DNA of 64,000 bases from Pokkaliibacter sp. MBI-7 (GTDB lineage Bacteria; Pseudomonadota; Gammaproteobacteria; Pseudomonadales; Balneatricaceae): positions 3,276,001 to 3,340,000 of the forward strand of contig NZ_JARVTG010000001.1 in assembly GCF_029846635.1 (NCBI RefSeq), read 5' to 3'. The position numbers and the translations under genes are program-made. The notes beneath the pieces are model-generated. The model was not told the DNA's origin. It did no database searches and saw only the letters and a list, made by a program, of their open reading frames with translations. Shown one piece after another: positions 25,133 through 33,708 of this stretch (the first letter of the stretch is position 1; each line of letters begins with the position of its first letter).

Positions 25133-26800
25133 ATGCTTGCCCGTCTGATCCAACAGACCCGCCCGGTCTTCTACGCTGCCATGGTGCTCAGCGTCCTCAA
25201 TGGTGTTGCCAATGTGGGCCTGGTGTCCCTGATCAATGAGATTCTCAATGCTGACGGCGCGGCGCGCTATCCCTGGTTATGGGGATTTGCGGCCATTGCT
25301 GTCGTGGCGCTGGGGCTGCAGGTGGGGACGCGGATTCTGTCCGAGCGCCTGACCCACGGTAGTCAGGCCAGCATTCGTTCCCGGGTAGCAGAGCATGCCA
25401 GCAACGCCCGTTATCAGCATCTGGAAAAGGTCGGTGAGGCGCGCATCCGCACGGCGCTGACCGACTACTGCCATGATGTGGCCGAGTTTTTTGTCAGCCT
25501 GCCGGTGATGCTTACCAACGGCATCGTGGTGGTGGGCTGCATGCTGTACATGCTGTCGCTGTCGTGGCCGATCTTTCTGCTGGCCTGCCTGACCCTGCTG
25601 CTGGGGTCGGCGGGCTATCATCTGGTGCACATGCGCGCCATCAAGCATCTGCACGTTGCTGCCACGGAGCAGGAGCGGCTGTTCGGTCACTTCGACTCGC
25701 TCACCGCCGGCGCCAAGGAGCTGCGTCTGCATCGTCACAAACGCGAGCTGTTCAGCCAGCAGGTGCTGGGCAACAGTATCGAGACCGTGCGCCGCGGTAA
25801 AACCACCGGTATGTCGGTGTTTGCGCTGGCCTCGGGCTGGGGCCGTTTCCTGATCTTCGCCTTTATCGGTCTGGTGCTGTTCCTGCTGGCGGCCAATAAC
25901 GATCAGGAACGGGTGATGACCGGTATTGCCCTGCTGTTTCTGTTCATGATCAATCCGCTGGAAGTGCTGCTGCTGAGCATTCCGCGCGCCAATATGGCCA
26001 AGATTGCTGCAGGCAAGATCGAAGCGATCTGCGATGAGCTGAAGATGGAAGAGGCCAGCGCCAGTGTCACGCCGGCCGGTTTTCACAAGATCGCCATGCA
26101 CGGCGTGATTCACCGCTATTTCCATGAGCAGAGCGATGAGTTCTTCACCCTTGGGCCGGTCAACGTCAGTTTCCGCCCCGGTGAGCTGGTGTTTCTGGTC
26201 GGCGGTAACGGCAGTGGCAAGACCACGCTGGCCAAGTTGTTGATTGGCCTGTATGTGCCGGAAGACGGGCAGATCGAGCTGGATGACAAGGTTGTCAGCC
26301 ACGCCAGTCGGGATGAGTACCGCCAGCTGTTCTCCGCTATCTTCTCTGACTTCCACCTGTTTGAACGCCTGCTGGAAAGCCCGCGCAGTGATCTGGATGA
26401 AGCCGGTAACCGCCTGCTGACCAAGCTGCATCTGCAGCACAAGGTGCAGATCAAGGACGGCGCCTTTACTACCCGTGCCCTGTCACAGGGGCAGCGCAAA
26501 CGTCTGGCGCTGGTGGTGGCCTATCTGGAGGATCGTCCGTTCCTGCTGTTTGATGAATGGGCGGCGGATCAGGATCCGGCCTTCAAGGATGTGTTCTATC
26601 GCGAGTTGCTGCCCGAGCTGAAGGCACAGGGCAAGACCGTGGTGGTGATCAGCCATGATGACCGTTATTTCCATCTGGCCGATCGTCTGTTGAAGATGGA
26701 AGACGGACAGCTGCGGGAAATGGCACTGGAAGCCGACATTGCTCCCGCACAGGTGGAGCCAGTCATGACGAGGGCAGAGGGCGCTGCGTCTGTGCAGTAA
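25133..26800 (+). CDS. Cyclic-peptide-type ABC exporter (PvdE/SyrD family)
   Basis: A 555-residue fused transporter. The N-terminal membrane domain spans about 1-310 with six segments (for example GIVVVGCMLYMLSLSWPIFL and FLIFAFIGLVLFLLAAN). The C-terminal ATPase carries GGNGSGKTTLAKLL (about 357-370), a LSQGQRKRLAL signature, and Walker B LFDEWAADQD. The LSQGQ form and LFDEWAADQDP are characteristic of the PvdE/SyrD family, which moves peptide siderophores or lipopeptides to the periplasm. It is preceded by an iron-starvation promoter element and lies beside the siderophore genes, so it should export the siderophore or its precursor. Confidence 0.93.
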   Translation: MLARLIQQTRPVFYAAMVLSVLNGVANVGLVSLINEILNADGAARYPWLWGFAAIAVVALGLQVGTRILSERLTHGSQASIRSRVAEHASNARYQHLEKVGEARIRTALTDYCHDVAEFFVSLPVMLTNGIVVVGCMLYMLSLSWPIFLLACLTLLLGSAGYHLVHMRAIKHLHVAATEQERLFGHFDSLTAGAKELRLHRHKRELFSQQVLGNSIETVRRGKTTGMSVFALASGWGRFLIFAFIGLVLFLLAANNDQERVMTGIALLFLFMINPLEVLLLSIPRANMAKIAAGKIEAICDELKMEEASASVTPAGFHKIAMHGVIHRYFHEQSDEFFTLGPVNVSFRPGELVFLVGGNGSGKTTLAKLLIGLYVPEDGQIELDDKVVSHASRDEYRQLFSAIFSDFHLFERLLESPRSDLDEAGNRLLTKLHLQHKVQIKDGAFTTRALSQGQRKRLALVVAYLEDRPFLLFDEWAADQDPAFKDVFYRELLPELKAQGKTVVVISHDDRYFHLADRLLKMEDGQLREMALEADIAPAQVEPVMTRAEGAASVQ

Positions 26801-26837
26801 GCCTGAGTACGTTCATACCTTCATACCTGCCTTACCC

Positions 26838-26860
26838 GCAGGGGGCGCAGTGCCCCCTGC
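26838..26860. terminator. GC-rich hairpin between convergent genes
   Basis: A perfect 9-bp stem (GCAGGGGGC / GCCCCCTGC) with a 5-nt loop. It is located after the exporter stop and before the stop of the convergent DUF393 gene. It lacks a T-run, so intrinsic termination is possible but unproven. Confidence 0.45.
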
Positions 26861-26884
26861 TGTGCATCGGCGGGCAAGTGTGGC

Positions 26885-27280
26885 TTAGCGGCACTTGCCC
26901 TGCAGATCGCACTTTGCGCCCACTCTCATGCCCAGCAGGCGGCTGATGCCATAACGGTTGCGGGCAAAGCGCAGATACAGCCACTGCCATAACGGTTTGA
27001 TCAGCGGCAGTGCCAGCACCCCGGCCAGCAGCTTCTTATCCACCGCACGGTAGATGGCGATAAACGCATCGACACCGCGCAGCAGCGGCCCGTCGCTCTG
27101 GCTGACATGTATTTCCCGGTCCAGATCGGCAAAGCTCACACCGAGGTGGGCAGGGTCAAAACCGGGCTGCTGGATATCGACAAACTGCAACAGCTGGTGT
27201 CGGTTAAGCCCGCTCAGCCAGCGCATCTCCCGGCTGCAGATGGCGCACTGGCCATCGTAATAAATGGTAAGTGTGTTCAT
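26885..27280 (-). CDS. DUF393 (DCC) thiol-disulfide oxidoreductase-like protein
   Basis: A 131-residue thioredoxin-like protein. YYDGQCAICSREM (about 5-17) carries the D-G-x-C-x-x-C motif of the DCC family (DUF393), followed by LSGLNRH and a FVDIQQPGFD region. Such proteins are small cytoplasmic redox or electron-carrier proteins of unknown partner. The start at 27280 is chosen over 27307 because GAAGGGAAG is at proper spacing before it. It sits beyond the exporter; no iron-starvation element is visible. Confidence 0.8.
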   Translation of the reverse strand: MNTLTIYYDGQCAICSREMRWLSGLNRHQLLQFVDIQQPGFDPAHLGVSFADLDREIHVSQSDGPLLRGVDAFIAIYRAVDKKLLAGVLALPLIKPLWQWLYLRFARNRYGISRLLGMRVGAKCDLQGKCR

Positions 27281-27590
27281 AGTGTACTTCCCTTCTGGTA
27301 TCGCCACTGCATCAGACAGCGCTGTTCAGTGTGTACGCTGACGGATGGGGCTGCTAATCTGCGGTCCCAGCCCGGTGATTAAAATGAACTGCCCGCGTTC
27401 GCATAAATGTAAAAAGGCTGGAAATTGCATGCAATCTTCTGCTAATGCTTGAGCCTGTTGTTTTTACATCGCAGTGAACACCCTGATCTCCGTAGTGAAC
27501 CCAAGTTGATTTGCAGGCGCTGCACTGCCGCGAAGGCATTCCCGATCTGGCCACCCATGCTCACTCTGCCGCAGATCGAGAGCTTCTTCC

Positions 27591-28667
27591 ATGTCAGTGC
27601 CGGCGTCTGGTATAGCCTGCCAGGGAGTGTTGGCCTTGAATTCTACTTACCCACAGATTGATGTTCTTGAGATGCATACGGGCGGTGAAGCTGTCCGGAT
27701 CGTGCTGAGCGGCTATCCCCCCATTCCCGGTGACAGCATTCTGGCTAAGCGACGCTATGCTCAGCAGCATCTGGACCATCTGCGCCGGTTTCTGATGTTT
27801 GAGCCGCGCGGTCATTACGACATGTACGGCGTACTGCCGGTGCAACCCAGTTTGCCCGAGGCCGATCTGGCGGTGCTGTTTATCCACAACGAAGGTTACA
27901 GCACCATGTGTGGTCATGCGGTGATTGCACTTGGGCGCTATGCCGTGGATTACGGTCTGGTGGAGAAGGTGGAGCCCCTGACCCGGGTCAATATTGAATG
28001 CCCCTGCGGTCTGGTCAGTGCCTATGTGGAAGTGAAGGGTGGCCAGTCCGGTAAGGTGTACTTCGACAGCGTGCCGGCCTTTCTGCTGGCGGCCGATGTG
28101 GAAGTGCAGGTGCCGGGATACGGTGCCATCACCGTGGATGTGGCCTACGGTGGCGCTTTTTATGCGCTGGCCGATGCCATGTCGCTGGGGGTGGACATTT
28201 ATAACAGCCCGGTGCGCCATCTGGTGGATGCGGCTACAGCCCTCACCGGTGCCGTGCGCAATGCGGTAACGCTTGCCCATCCTGAGCATGCCGATCTGGC
28301 TTTCCTCTATGGCAGTATTCTGACCGATGGTCGTAATCACCCTGAAGACGGGGTGTCGCACAATATCTGTGTATTTGCCGATGCTGAGGTAGACCGCAGC
28401 CCGACGGGGTCCGGGGTCACGGCGCGCACGGCTGCGCGGGTAGCCAGGGGGCAGATCATGCTGGGAGAGACTGCCGAGTTTGAAAGCATCACCGGGGCGC
28501 GTTTCAGCGCTGAAGCAATCCGTCAGTTTGAATACGGCGAAGGCACCGGCATTGGTACCGGTCAGGCCGTGCAGGTACGGGTTGCCGGGCGCGCCCACTA
28601 CGCAGGTAAGGCCAGTTTCTGGCTGGAAGAAGGCGATCGGATCGGTCAGGGCTTTCTGTTGCGTTAG
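27591..28667 (+). CDS. Trans-3-hydroxy-L-proline dehydratase (proline racemase fold)
   Basis: A 358-residue protein of the proline-racemase superfamily. The N-terminal signature DVLEMHTGGEAVRIV begins near residue 24. The first active-site motif is STMCGH (Cys near 105). The second motif reads DRSPTGSGVTAR, with Thr where racemases and 4-hydroxyproline epimerases have Cys. The Cys/Thr pair is the mark of trans-3-hydroxy-L-proline dehydratase, which forms pyrroline-2-carboxylate; a reductase for the next step is not seen nearby. The ATG at 27591 gives about 20 extra residues before the fold; a start further in (27627 GTG or 27636 TTG) is possible. It is followed by repeat copy 3. Confidence 0.86.
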   Translation: MSVPASGIACQGVLALNSTYPQIDVLEMHTGGEAVRIVLSGYPPIPGDSILAKRRYAQQHLDHLRRFLMFEPRGHYDMYGVLPVQPSLPEADLAVLFIHNEGYSTMCGHAVIALGRYAVDYGLVEKVEPLTRVNIECPCGLVSAYVEVKGGQSGKVYFDSVPAFLLAADVEVQVPGYGAITVDVAYGGAFYALADAMSLGVDIYNSPVRHLVDAATALTGAVRNAVTLAHPEHADLAFLYGSILTDGRNHPEDGVSHNICVFADAEVDRSPTGSGVTARTAARVARGQIMLGETAEFESITGARFSAEAIRQFEYGEGTGIGTGQAVQVRVAGRAHYAGKASFWLEEGDRIGQGFLLR

Positions 28668-28680
28668 GTTACATTTGACT

Positions 28681-28826
28681 CAACAGGCTGTTGAAAAACG
28701 TCATCGAGGCAGCCGAGACAAGGAAAAAACAGGCGAAAAAGCGGAGTTTAGTGAACTAAATGAGCATTTTGAGCCTGTTTTTGACGCGGTATTCGGCAAC
28801 GCAGATAGATTTTCAACGACCTGTTA
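28681..28826 (+). repeat. Dispersed inverted-repeat element, copy 3 (17 bp shorter)
   Basis: A 146-bp copy in the same orientation as copy 1, with an internal deletion of 17 bp (the TACCCCGAGGGCACAAG part after AAGGAAA). Ends are variants, ACAGGCTGTTGAAAA and TTTTCAACGACCTGTTA, differing from the other copies by the same kind of change at both ends. It starts 13 nt after the dehydratase stop codon. Confidence 0.88.
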
Positions 28827-28991
28827 AAGGAGACACGTTTAGCTTTGTGGAGGCCGTTTGCAAAGATGATGTAAGGACTGGTTTTGATCTGTGTAAATCC
28901 AGCATGAGTACGGAATCTGACCGAAACAGCAGGCCACCATACCCAGTGCTAGTATCAGCTCTGTCTTAACCCCCAAACTGTCGAGTGGCAA

Positions 28992-29360
28992 ATGATGAAA
29001 AACCTGTTGAAAGTTGGCGTGTTGCTGGTGGCAGGAAGCCTCGCGGGCGTGGCTTCCGCCGCTCAGACTCAAACTCCGGACACCAACCCGGTGGTTCCTG
29101 TGCAGACTCAGGTCAAGCAGCATCAGGCTGAGAGCACTGCGACCAAGAAAGTAGAAAGCAAGAAAACCGCTGAGAAGAAAGCGACCGAACAGCATAAGCA
29201 GGCCGCTACCAAGAAAACCGAAGAGCACAAGACGGCTGTCAAAAAAGTGGACAGCAAGAAAGTAGCCAGCAAGAAAGAAACCAAGAAGACTGAAGCCAAA
29301 CCCGTAGTCAAAAAGGTTCAGCCAGCCAAGACTACCCCTGAAGTCACGCCAGAAGGCTGA
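28992..29360 (+). CDS. Lys/Ala-rich secreted protein
   Basis: A 122-residue protein. A signal peptide (MMKNLLKVGVLLVAGSLAGV...ASA, cut near residue 23) is followed by a low-complexity mature part made of Lys, Thr, Ala, Glu and Val, with repeats of the type KKVESKKTAEKKA and KKVDSKKVASKKE. It is strongly basic and probably unfolded, similar in style to AlgP/histone H1-like tails but exported. The next gene has a similar signal peptide. Either of two ATGs (28992, 28995) could be the start. Function unknown. Confidence 0.7.
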   Translation: MMKNLLKVGVLLVAGSLAGVASAAQTQTPDTNPVVPVQTQVKQHQAESTATKKVESKKTAEKKATEQHKQAATKKTEEHKTAVKKVDSKKVASKKETKKTEAKPVVKKVQPAKTTPEVTPEG

Positions 29361-29495
29361 TCCCATCGTCCGGCAGGGTTGAATCGCCATAATTCGACCG
29401 CATTCGCAGTACTGAACCTGCCCGCAGAGCAAGAGCCCGTCGTCAGCCTGATGACCGGCTCTTTCAGACCAGAAAGATCAGAAGAGTAGCGCGTT

Positions 29496-29981
29496 ATGAA
29501 AACAGCATTGAAAATCGGCGTCCTGCTGCTGGCAGGCGGCATGGCGGGTGTTGCACTGGCCGACAATCCTCCTCCCATCACGGCCAAAGTGGTGCCACAG
29601 GAGCAGCAACAACAGCAGGACCGTGATCATCAGGACCACAAACAGTCCCGTGATGAGCACAAGAACGATCACAACAAGGCAGCCAATAACGCGCCTTCGT
29701 ACAACAAACAAGGTCACGAGACCAGCAAGGAACAGCATAAACCCAAGCCCGTTACCGCCAGGGTAGAGCACAAGCCCACCAAGGCCCAGGGCCGGGTAGT
29801 GCGTCACATTCGTGATGATATCTATGAAGTGCGGGCCGACGGCCGCCTGATGCAGGTGCGCATTCCCACCAGGGTGATGGCCAGCCACCGCCTGCGCCCC
29901 AATGATGAGATCATCATTCAGGGTAACGATTTCGTGAACAGCATCCTGATCGTCACCAATCTGCTGATGCCTCCACGTTAA
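29496..29981 (+). CDS. Secreted protein with Gln/His/Lys-rich linker and small C-terminal domain
   Basis: A 161-residue protein. The signal peptide MKTALKIGVLLLAGGMAGVALA closely resembles that of the gene before it. A low-complexity linker (about 25-90; Gln run, then Asp/His/Lys) follows. A folded C-terminal domain (about 97-161; GRVVRHIRDDIYEVRADGRL, MQVRIPTRVMASHRLRPND, EIIIQGNDF) looks like a small beta-barrel. The same low-complexity plus secreted pattern in two adjacent genes suggests duplication with divergence. A strong terminator follows at 30006. Function unknown. Confidence 0.72.
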   Translation: MKTALKIGVLLLAGGMAGVALADNPPPITAKVVPQEQQQQQDRDHQDHKQSRDEHKNDHNKAANNAPSYNKQGHETSKEQHKPKPVTARVEHKPTKAQGRVVRHIRDDIYEVRADGRLMQVRIPTRVMASHRLRPNDEIIIQGNDFVNSILIVTNLLMPPR

Positions 29982-30005
29982 TCGCTGGCAATAGTTACCC
30001 CATAT

Positions 30006-30040
30006 ACAAACAACGGCAGCCTCTCCCTGCCGTTGTTTGT
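30006..30040. terminator. Strong bidirectional terminator
   Basis: A perfect 14-bp stem (ACAAACAACGGCAG / CTGCCGTTGTTTGT) with a 7-nt loop and a T-rich 3' side (TTTGTTTC). It is placed between the secreted-protein gene and the convergent 70-residue gene, so it can end both. Confidence 0.85.
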
Positions 30041-30056
30041 TTCTGAGCTGTCCATG

Positions 30057-30269
30057 TCAGTAGGTTGAGTTGGGCGTCAGTTCCGGGTTGACGTCGCCGT
30101 ACACCTCTTCCGGGTCAATCCCGCCTTCCAGCAGTGCTTCACGCACTGTATTGATGTGCTCCAGTACCTTGTCAGTGCGGTCACCGTATTCGTAACGGGT
30201 CACTTCAATCGCCTTGGGCATATAGCAGAAGGCAATCTTCAGGGCGTCCAGCAGGTCGTTATGGTTCAT
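30057..30269 (-). CDS. Small conserved-type hypothetical protein (70 aa)
   Basis: A 70-residue acidic protein (MNHNDLLDALKIAFCYMPKAI...). It looks helical, with no signal or membrane part. The start is supported by AGGACTC at correct spacing (CAAGGACTCTGCG-ATG on the minus strand). The even acidic character and end at a strong terminator support a real gene. I do not recognise a named family. Confidence 0.65.
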   Translation of the reverse strand: MNHNDLLDALKIAFCYMPKAIEVTRYEYGDRTDKVLEHINTVREALLEGGIDPEEVYGDVNPELTPNSTY

Positions 30270-30386
30270 CGCAGAGTCCTTGGCAGGTTTATCAGACAGT
30301 CAGCCTAGCATGTGTGGCTGCCAGTGCCTGCCTGCAAGCTCTGCAGACCCTGTACCGCCTACATGCCGACCACCTTCCGGCTTTCC

Positions 30387-31151
30387 TCAGACGATACCGC
30401 AATCCACCACAAAGCTCTGACCCGCACAGGCCCGGCTGTCGTCTGAGGCGAGGAACAGCACCATGGCAGCGATGTCGTCTGGCTGAATGCGGAATTTCAG
30501 CGCCTGCAGATCAAGGAACTGCTGGTCGATATCCGGATTGAGCCACAGTGCCTTCTGCCGCTCGGTCACCACCGCGCCGGGCAGAACCGAATTCACCCGA
30601 ATCCCCTGCGGCCCCAGTTCACGGGCCATGGTCCGGGTCATGGCATGAATGGCGCCTTTGGCGGTGGTGTAGCCGACAATGCCGGGACGGCCGCGCAGCC
30701 AGCCGATGGAGCCCATATTGATGATGGAGCCCTTGCCCTTCATCAGTCGGGCCGCCTGCTGCATGGCGAAGAAGTGGTGACGCAGGTTGATGTTCTGGCA
30801 GTTGTCCCAGTATTCCGGGGTGACCTCATCCACTTCGTGGCGGTCATCCTTGGCGGCATTGTTGATCAGCACGGTGAGACCGCCCATGGCGGTGGACGCC
30901 TCGCTGATGCACTGCTGCAGACGGGCAATATCACGTACATCACAGGGAGCAAACCAGGGCGTGATGCCGGTTTGCTGTGCTGCGCGGGTGACCAGTGCCT
31001 CGGCGCTCAGCTCATCGATATCGATAAAGGCCACGCGGGCGCCCTGAGCGCAGAATGCCAGCACCAGATGTTCGCCGATGCCAGAGGCACCGCCACTGAT
31101 AAAGACCTGCTGGCCGCTGAGGCTGGGGTAACGGTTGGTAAGGGTTGTCAT
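30387..31151 (-). CDS. SDR-family sugar 1-dehydrogenase
   Basis: A 254-residue classical short-chain dehydrogenase. GGASGIGEHL is the NAD(P) motif (about 17-26), LINNAAKDDRHEVDEVTPEYW (about 94-115) resembles the NNAANDDRH block of sugar dehydrogenases such as XylB, GSIGWLRGRPGIVGYTTAKG gives Ser...Tyr-x-x-x-Lys, and it ends with VVDCGIV. It should oxidise an aldose to the 1,5-lactone. Start at 31151 is chosen because AGGGCGGA lies before it; the frame extends far upstream without a start signal. It is the last gene of the leftward GntR-aldehyde dehydrogenase-lactonase-dehydrogenase unit, 133 nt after the lactonase gene. Substrate: a xylose-, galactose- or sulfoquinovose-type sugar. Confidence 0.88.
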   Translation of the reverse strand: MTTLTNRYPSLSGQQVFISGGASGIGEHLVLAFCAQGARVAFIDIDELSAEALVTRAAQQTGITPWFAPCDVRDIARLQQCISEASTAMGGLTVLINNAAKDDRHEVDEVTPEYWDNCQNINLRHHFFAMQQAARLMKGKGSIINMGSIGWLRGRPGIVGYTTAKGAIHAMTRTMARELGPQGIRVNSVLPGAVVTERQKALWLNPDIDQQFLDLQALKFRIQPDDIAAMVLFLASDDSRACAGQSFVVDCGIV

Positions 31152-31284
31152 CGTTGTAAGTCCGCCCTGTGATACCAAAAACAGAATGCTGTTGCGTCGC
31201 TGCCGCTGAATGCGGGCAGCACGCTGCCTGCCGGTGCAGCGTCTGCTGCACCGGGGAGATAGCGATGAATGTGAAAGTCGACGG

Positions 31285-32160
31285 TTATTGCGGGGTGATG
31301 CGGAAGCGTGGCTCCACTTGCCCGGCCACCTCGACAGCGACACTGAACAGCGCGCCGCTCAGTGGATAGTCGGCCAGTTCTGCCTCCGGGCGCTGGCCAA
31401 CGCTGGTGATATACAGCGTCTTCAGATCGGCACCACCGAATGCCACCATGGTCGGGCAGCGCGCGGGGACGGCAATTTCCTGCACGATCTCGCCCGCAGG
31501 ATTAAGCCGTACTACCCGCCCGCCCTCATACAGTGCGCTCCAGTAGTAACCCTCGCTGTCTACGGCCGCGCCATCGGGGCGACCATGGCCGTGGGGGAAC
31601 TGATGGAACACCCGCCGGTTGCTGGCGGCACCCGTGCTGATGTCGTAATCGTAGACATAGATCACGTGGCGCGGGGTGTCGGAGAAGTACATCCGCGTAT
31701 TATCGGGGCTGAAGGCCAGACCGTTAGCGGTATTGACGCCATCTTCCAGCCGCCTGACCGTCAGTGCCGGATCCAGGCTGTAGAGGCTGGCGCCCCCGGT
31801 CTTGCTTTTATCCATGGTGCCTGCCAGCAGACGCCCGGCTGCATCGCAGCGGCCATCATTAAAGCGGTTGTCAGGCAGATCGGCTTCCGGATCGCAGATG
31901 GGGCGCAGGGGTGCGTCCCAGCTGTCGATAAAGTAGAAGCCACTGCGCATGGCCAGCACGAAACCGCCATCGTCGCGCAGGCTGAAGCAGCCGATTTCCT
32001 GATCGAACTGACGAATGTCGTCAGTGTGGGTACGCGGATCGAAACGATGCAGCCGGAAGCTGTCGATATCGATCCAGTACAGGCACTGGCTCTTCTCATC
32101 CCAGCGCGGGCATTCACCCAGCCGGGCGCGCACATCCAGCGCGACCTGGACTTCGCTCAT
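31285..32160 (-). CDS. SMP-30/gluconolaconase-family sugar lactonase
   Basis: A 291-residue six-bladed beta-propeller lactonase. The metal-binding Glu lies in LGECPRWDE (near 15), with further metal ligands in DLPDNRFNDGRCDAAGRLLAG (Asn), and NGLAFSPDN and GRPDGAAVDSEGYYW (Asn/Asp). It hydrolyses an aldonolactone to the aldonate. Its start codon overlaps the stop of the aldehyde dehydrogenase gene by 4 nt (ATGA), so the two are coupled. The sugar dehydrogenase next to it and the dehydratase across the divergent promoter supply the steps before and after. In P. putida SQ1 and Rhizobium the same families carry out the sulfo-ED steps. Confidence 0.9.
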   Translation of the reverse strand: MSEVQVALDVRARLGECPRWDEKSQCLYWIDIDSFRLHRFDPRTHTDDIRQFDQEIGCFSLRDDGGFVLAMRSGFYFIDSWDAPLRPICDPEADLPDNRFNDGRCDAAGRLLAGTMDKSKTGGASLYSLDPALTVRRLEDGVNTANGLAFSPDNTRMYFSDTPRHVIYVYDYDISTGAASNRRVFHQFPHGHGRPDGAAVDSEGYYWSALYEGGRVVRLNPAGEIVQEIAVPARCPTMVAFGGADLKTLYITSVGQRPEAELADYPLSGALFSVAVEVAGQVEPRFRITPQ

Positions 32161-33617
32161 TTATCCACCCCGCCCATGCAGACGTATTTGATGTTGAGAT
32201 AGTCATCGATACCGTACTTGGAGCCTTCACGTCCGACACCCGACTCCTTATAGCCGCCAAAAGGAGCAACTTCAGTGGAAATCAGGCCGCTGTTGACGCC
32301 CACCAGTCCGCTCTGCAGGGCTTCGGCAACGCGCCAGACGCGGCCGATATCGCGGGAATAGAAGTAAGCGGCCAGACCAAACTCGGTGTCGTTGGCCATG
32401 GCAATCACTTCGGCTTCATCATTGAACCTGAACACCGGCGCCAGCGGGCCGAAGGTTTCTTCGCGGGCAAACTTCATCTCGGTGGTGGCATCGGCCACGA
32501 TGGTGGGCTCGAAGAAGCTGTAACCGAGGCTGTGGCGTTTACCGCCGGTGACTACCCGGCCGCCTTTCTGCAGCGCATCGCTGATGTGCTCTTCGACTTT
32601 CTCTACCGCTTTCATATCGATCAGCGGGCCTTGCTGCACGCCTGCTTCGGTGCCATTGCCGACTTTCAGGGCTTCTACCCGCTCTTTCAGTTTGGCGAGG
32701 AAGCTGTCGTACACCCCGGCCTGTACATACATGCGGTTGGCGCAGACACAGGTCTGGCCGCTGTTGCGGTACTTGGACACCATGGCGCCTTCGACGGCGG
32801 CATCAAGATCGGCGTCATCAAAGACGATAAAGGGCGCATTGCCGCCCAGTTCCATGGAGACCTTCTTCACTGTTTCGGCGCAGTCACGCATCAGCTTCTT
32901 GCCGATTTCGGTGGAACCAGTGAAGGTCATTTTGCGCACGACTGGGGAGTCCGTCAGGGTCTTGGCGATATCGGCCGCAGAGCCGGTAACCACGTTGACG
33001 ACACCGGCAGGAATGCCGGCCATTTCCGCCAGTCTGGCCATGGCCAGCGCCGTCAGCGGAGTCTGGGACGCGGGCTTGATCACCATTGTACAGCCAGCAG
33101 CCAGTGCCGGGCCGACCTTGCGGGTAATCATTGCTGCGGGGAAGTTCCACGGGGTAATGGCGGCGCAGACACCCACAGGCTCTTTCATTACCAGCAGACG
33201 GCGATCGTTGCCGATGGTCGGAATCACATCGCCGTAGATACGTTTGGCTTCTTCCGCGAACCATTCCAGAAAGGACGCCGCGTAGACCACTTCACCGCGG
33301 GCTTCGGTCAGAGACTTGCCCTGCTCACTGGTCATGATCAGGGCCAGGTCATCGGCATTGGCCAGCAGCAGGTCATTCCATTTACGCAGTAACGCTGAAC
33401 GCTCCTTCGCCGTTTTCGCCCGCCAGGCAGGCAGCGCCTTGTCGGCGGCAGCGATGGCGGCCTGAGTTTCTGTGCTGCCCATCTTCGGTACGCGGCCGAC
33501 CAGCGCATTGCTGGCAGGATTGGTTACGTCGATGGTGGCGCCACTGTCGGCATCGCACCACTCGCCGTTGATGTAACACTGGGACAGCAGCAGGGCAGGG
33601 TTGTTCAGGGTCAGCAT
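32157..33617 (-). CDS. GabD-like aldehyde dehydrogenase
   Basis: A 486-residue aldehyde dehydrogenase of the succinate-semialdehyde dehydrogenase type. It has ITPWNFPAAMITRK (about 150-163), FTGSTEIGKKLM, MELGGNAPFIV with the general-base Glu, NSGQTCVCANR with the nucleophile Cys (near 288), and ETFGPLAPVFRF. In the pathway it would oxidise the aldehyde released by the aldolase: sulfolactaldehyde in sulfo-ED (known GabD-like enzymes do this) or glycolaldehyde in a Dahms route. The ATG at 33617 is chosen over 33629 because AGGA lies 5 nt before it. It follows the GntR gene by 92 nt and overlaps the lactonase gene. Confidence 0.9.
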   Translation of the reverse strand: MLTLNNPALLLSQCYINGEWCDADSGATIDVTNPASNALVGRVPKMGSTETQAAIAAADKALPAWRAKTAKERSALLRKWNDLLLANADDLALIMTSEQGKSLTEARGEVVYAASFLEWFAEEAKRIYGDVIPTIGNDRRLLVMKEPVGVCAAITPWNFPAAMITRKVGPALAAGCTMVIKPASQTPLTALAMARLAEMAGIPAGVVNVVTGSAADIAKTLTDSPVVRKMTFTGSTEIGKKLMRDCAETVKKVSMELGGNAPFIVFDDADLDAAVEGAMVSKYRNSGQTCVCANRMYVQAGVYDSFLAKLKERVEALKVGNGTEAGVQQGPLIDMKAVEKVEEHISDALQKGGRVVTGGKRHSLGYSFFEPTIVADATTEMKFAREETFGPLAPVFRFNDEAEVIAMANDTEFGLAAYFYSRDIGRVWRVAEALQSGLVGVNSGLISTEVAPFGGYKESGVGREGSKYGIDDYLNIKYVCMGGVDK

Positions 33618-33708
33618 AATGGTCCTCATCGCACAGTTTATCGTTATCAGTACATCACCACAGGTGGCCGGTGGGATGGCTTTCAGGTAGCTCAGTCCGC
33701 TGGTGCAG

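Noticed and set aside
25277..26440. Long open frame (387 codons) antisense to the exporter gene
   Set aside because: It mirrors the strongly coding sense frame, has no ribosome site and its translation is Gln/His-rich with no fold.
28760..28969. Short frame crossing repeat copy 3
   Set aside because: It is made by the repeat sequence, and similar frames come from the other copies.
31210..32202. 330-codon plus-strand frame over the lactonase gene
   Set aside because: Sense strand is a clear SMP-30 lactonase; this frame shows no domain.
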